60,000 nucleotides of DNA, taken from the NCBI GenBank assembly GCA_016946835.1, contig JACVTC010000001.1:3512501-3572500 (forward strand). Direction: 5' to 3'. The DNA comes from Neocallimastix lanati (nom. inval.) (lineage: Eukaryota; Neocallimastigomycota; Neocallimastigomycetes; Neocallimastigales; Neocallimastigaceae). Numbering within the stretch: position 1 is the first letter of the stretch; each line of letters starts with the position of its first letter. The notes beneath the pieces are model-generated. The model ran no database searches. It was not told the origin of the DNA and saw only the letters and a list, made by a program, of their open reading frames with translations. Of the stretch, positions 58,048 to 60,000 are shown in pieces. A program made the position numbers and the translations under genes.

Positions 58048-60000
58048 ATGGATAAAAAGAATAAGAGTAATAAGGCGCCTGAAAACACAAGAAAAACCAC
58101 AAGGAGTGGTTCTTTGAAGAGTTCGGTGGGCAGCGTGACTGCAGATAGTAGCCCTACGCCTGTAGAAGCACCTCCATCTCGACGCCAAAATACAGGAGAC
58201 AAGAAAATGACTACTACTCCTGAGAAACCAGCTGTTTCTAAACCTAAACCAGCTGTGGCGTCTGAGAAGAGTCAACCTGAGGCTAGTAAACCTGAAGCCA
58301 GTAGGCCAGGAACTAACCAAGGAGAAAGTTCAAGCAAAAATGTTAATGCTGGAGCGATGGACTTTGCTGCTTTGCTGAGTAAGCAGATGGAGGACTTTAA
58401 GAACATGATAATAAGCACTCAGCAACAGACGGCTGCAATGATAGAACAGATGCAGAACCAAAGTGAAATGAGATTCGCTAAAATTGAAGCCGAACTAAGC
58501 AACTTTATCCCCGCTGTGGACCAACGATTTGGAGAGGTTGAGAGGCGTGTGGAAGACGAGGAGTCTAGTAGCCAAGCTAGTGTGCTAGAGCTTCAAAAGG
58601 TACAAGCGTATCTAAGTCAGCAACTTGCTGAAAGTAAAGATAAAGAGGCCGCTGTTAAAGCTGAAATCAAAAAGATTGAAACCTATCTGGATGCGGACCA
58701 GATAAAAGGAAAACAAATACAACAAGACCTAGAGGATAAAGGTCAGAAATTGTTCAAGATTGAGGAATTCTTGGATGCGAACCAAGAAAGGGATAAGGCA
58801 CACTTGAATGAGCTTGAAGAAAAAATCGAGAAGCTAATGGCCATTAACCAGGTACAGCAACAGGAGATCGAACGACTGGGTAAGCTGGCTTTGGATGCTC
58901 AGAATAAGGAGCAGGCATCGACAAGCAAACCTTTCCCACTACACATAGATACTAAAGAAGCAAGATACGGTAGTTATCACCACTTCACGCCGCCTATAAT
59001 GACCAGAAGTGCGATGGAAGATGTGGTTATGACCGACGCGTACCCTGTGGAGTACGAACGAGACATCCCAATGTTCAATGGTGAAAATGGAGATGTAGAA
59101 TCATTTATTGACAGGTTAAAAAGGTACTTTGGTAGACACCAGAAGTATTACCAAAGCGAGCCCACGGCTATGTTGTACTTTATTGAGGACCACTTACAAG
59201 GAACTGCTAAGAAGTGGTACCAAATGGACGAAGTATTCAAACAACGAGATGACCCACAACCTCAAAGGTTGATGGATAGATTGCTGAAAGAATTTAAAAG
59301 CGAGAGAACGTTGGAAGAAGTTAAAACAGCAATGCTTAAACTTAGGCACGATTGGGGTAAAGCCTATGAATACCTATCAGAATTCAATAGGTTAAGCAGA
59401 ATACTTCAGCTAACGGATGAAACCAAAAGACTACTACTCGTACAACAAGTTAGACCCACGGTTCGTGAAGCCTTTTATAATCTACCTGCAGAAAAGCAAA
59501 CCTTAGAAGACTACGTGACTTGTCTAAGGAGATGAGACACATTCCCCGCGGATTACAAAGACGATTACCTAGAAAGATACGAATATAACCGCGAGAGGAA
59601 GATAGCCATCATGGCCCTACTTGGAATGATGGACCCGCGAAGACCCTCCAAGGATATTGAAGCCAAAAGAAGGAGGAACAGCGATAATCGCCGAGGCGAT
59701 AAAAGAGATTTCAGTAGGAAAGAGCCTACTAAGCAAAACAATTACGACAAAAACAAGAAAGATGGATATAACCACAATAGTGGTAAAGATTTCAGTACGA
59801 GGCCAAGCGAAAAGCAAAATTACTATAAAGACTCACGTACCAGCAGTAATAATCCAATCCCCAAGACAGCACTTCTAATGCAAGCTGGGTCTGAGTGCGA
59901 AGAATTTGTGCCTGAAGCCAAGATAAGTAATCTTCGTACCAAAGAGGGGCTCCAAGATTTAAATGTGCTGTACGATACTGGATCACAGATCAACATGATC
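58048..60000 (+). pseudogene. Second Ty3/gypsy element: gag to protease, one in-frame TGA, truncated by the window
   Basis: ATG 58048 opens a 495-codon frame. Residues 1-100 are Ser/Pro/Lys-rich, 100-280 are coiled coil (Gln/Glu/Lys heptads), and 340-495 are the retrotransposon Gag capsid domain (MFNGENGDVESFIDRLKRYF, LQGTAKKWYQ, LKHDWGKA-type helices). The frame is cut by TGA at 59533-59535 but continues in frame through DTFPADYKDDYLERYEYN, a basic Asn/Lys linker without a CCHC knuckle, and a protease active site YDTGSQINMI at the window end. The TGA is probably a Trp codon mutation, since capsid sequence continues on both sides; readthrough is less likely. Base composition is far less AT-biased than anything else here, suggesting a recent arrival or an element from another host. 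Protease onward lies outside. Confidence 0.85.

Overview
The window looks like nuclear DNA of an anaerobic gut fungus (Neocallimastigomycota). Non-coding sequence is extremely AT-rich and full of long poly(A)/poly(T) runs and AT or AAT microsatellites. Genes are sparse. The gene content also fits: ankyrin-repeat proteins, a Thr-rich secreted protein with hevein-like chitin-binding modules, intronless bacterial-type YhgE/Pip membrane proteins and Ty3/gypsy retrotransposons. The assignment is inference; no rRNA or species marker is present.

Layout. 1-559: 5' end of an ankyrin-repeat gene (minus). 560-6300: AT-rich DNA with an orphan ORF (4149-5063) whose start abuts one copy of a 72-bp direct repeat, a degenerate tRNA-like element, and one copy of a 261-bp repeat whose inverted partner lies at 47.5 kb. 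8.3-17.4 kb: the outstanding feature, about 49 exons, mostly 6-30 nt long, all separated by phase-1 introns. They encode a secreted Cys-rich protein in which no exon carries more than one cysteine. 17.4-19.0 kb: a Thr-rich protein with five hevein/CBM18 modules. It is either a separate gene beginning 24 bp after the microexon stop codon, or the 3' exon of the same gene. 20.9-22.9 kb: an LDAH-type alpha/beta hydrolase gene (minus) with five exons; one intron has U12-type AT-AC signals.

19.4-35.3 kb also holds many decayed genes: an ankyrin gene, a Ty3 pol relic, a hevein-type secreted protein, a uracil-DNA glycosylase with a lost active site, and unidentified remnants. An apparently intact single-pass membrane protein (32.8-33.4 kb) lies among them. 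35.3-47.8 kb: two paralogous intronless YhgE/Pip-family genes. The first is bracketed by two direct copies of a ~270-bp repeat and preceded by an almost perfect 362-bp tandem duplication.

48.8-56.7 kb: a complete 7.9-kb Ty3/gypsy element (minus) with near-identical 816-bp LTRs, a tRNA-type primer-binding site and a gag-pol broken by stops and frameshifts. 58.0-60.0 kb: the 5' part of a second, much GC-richer Ty3/gypsy gag-pol, interrupted by one in-frame TGA and running off the window.

Little pathway-level cooperation is visible. The microexon and CBM18 products look like secreted surface or wall-associated proteins; LDAH would act on lipid droplets; the YhgE/Pip pair is probably membrane-exposed. 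Several single-base frameshifts lie in homopolymers, so assembly error should be excluded before all of them are called biological.
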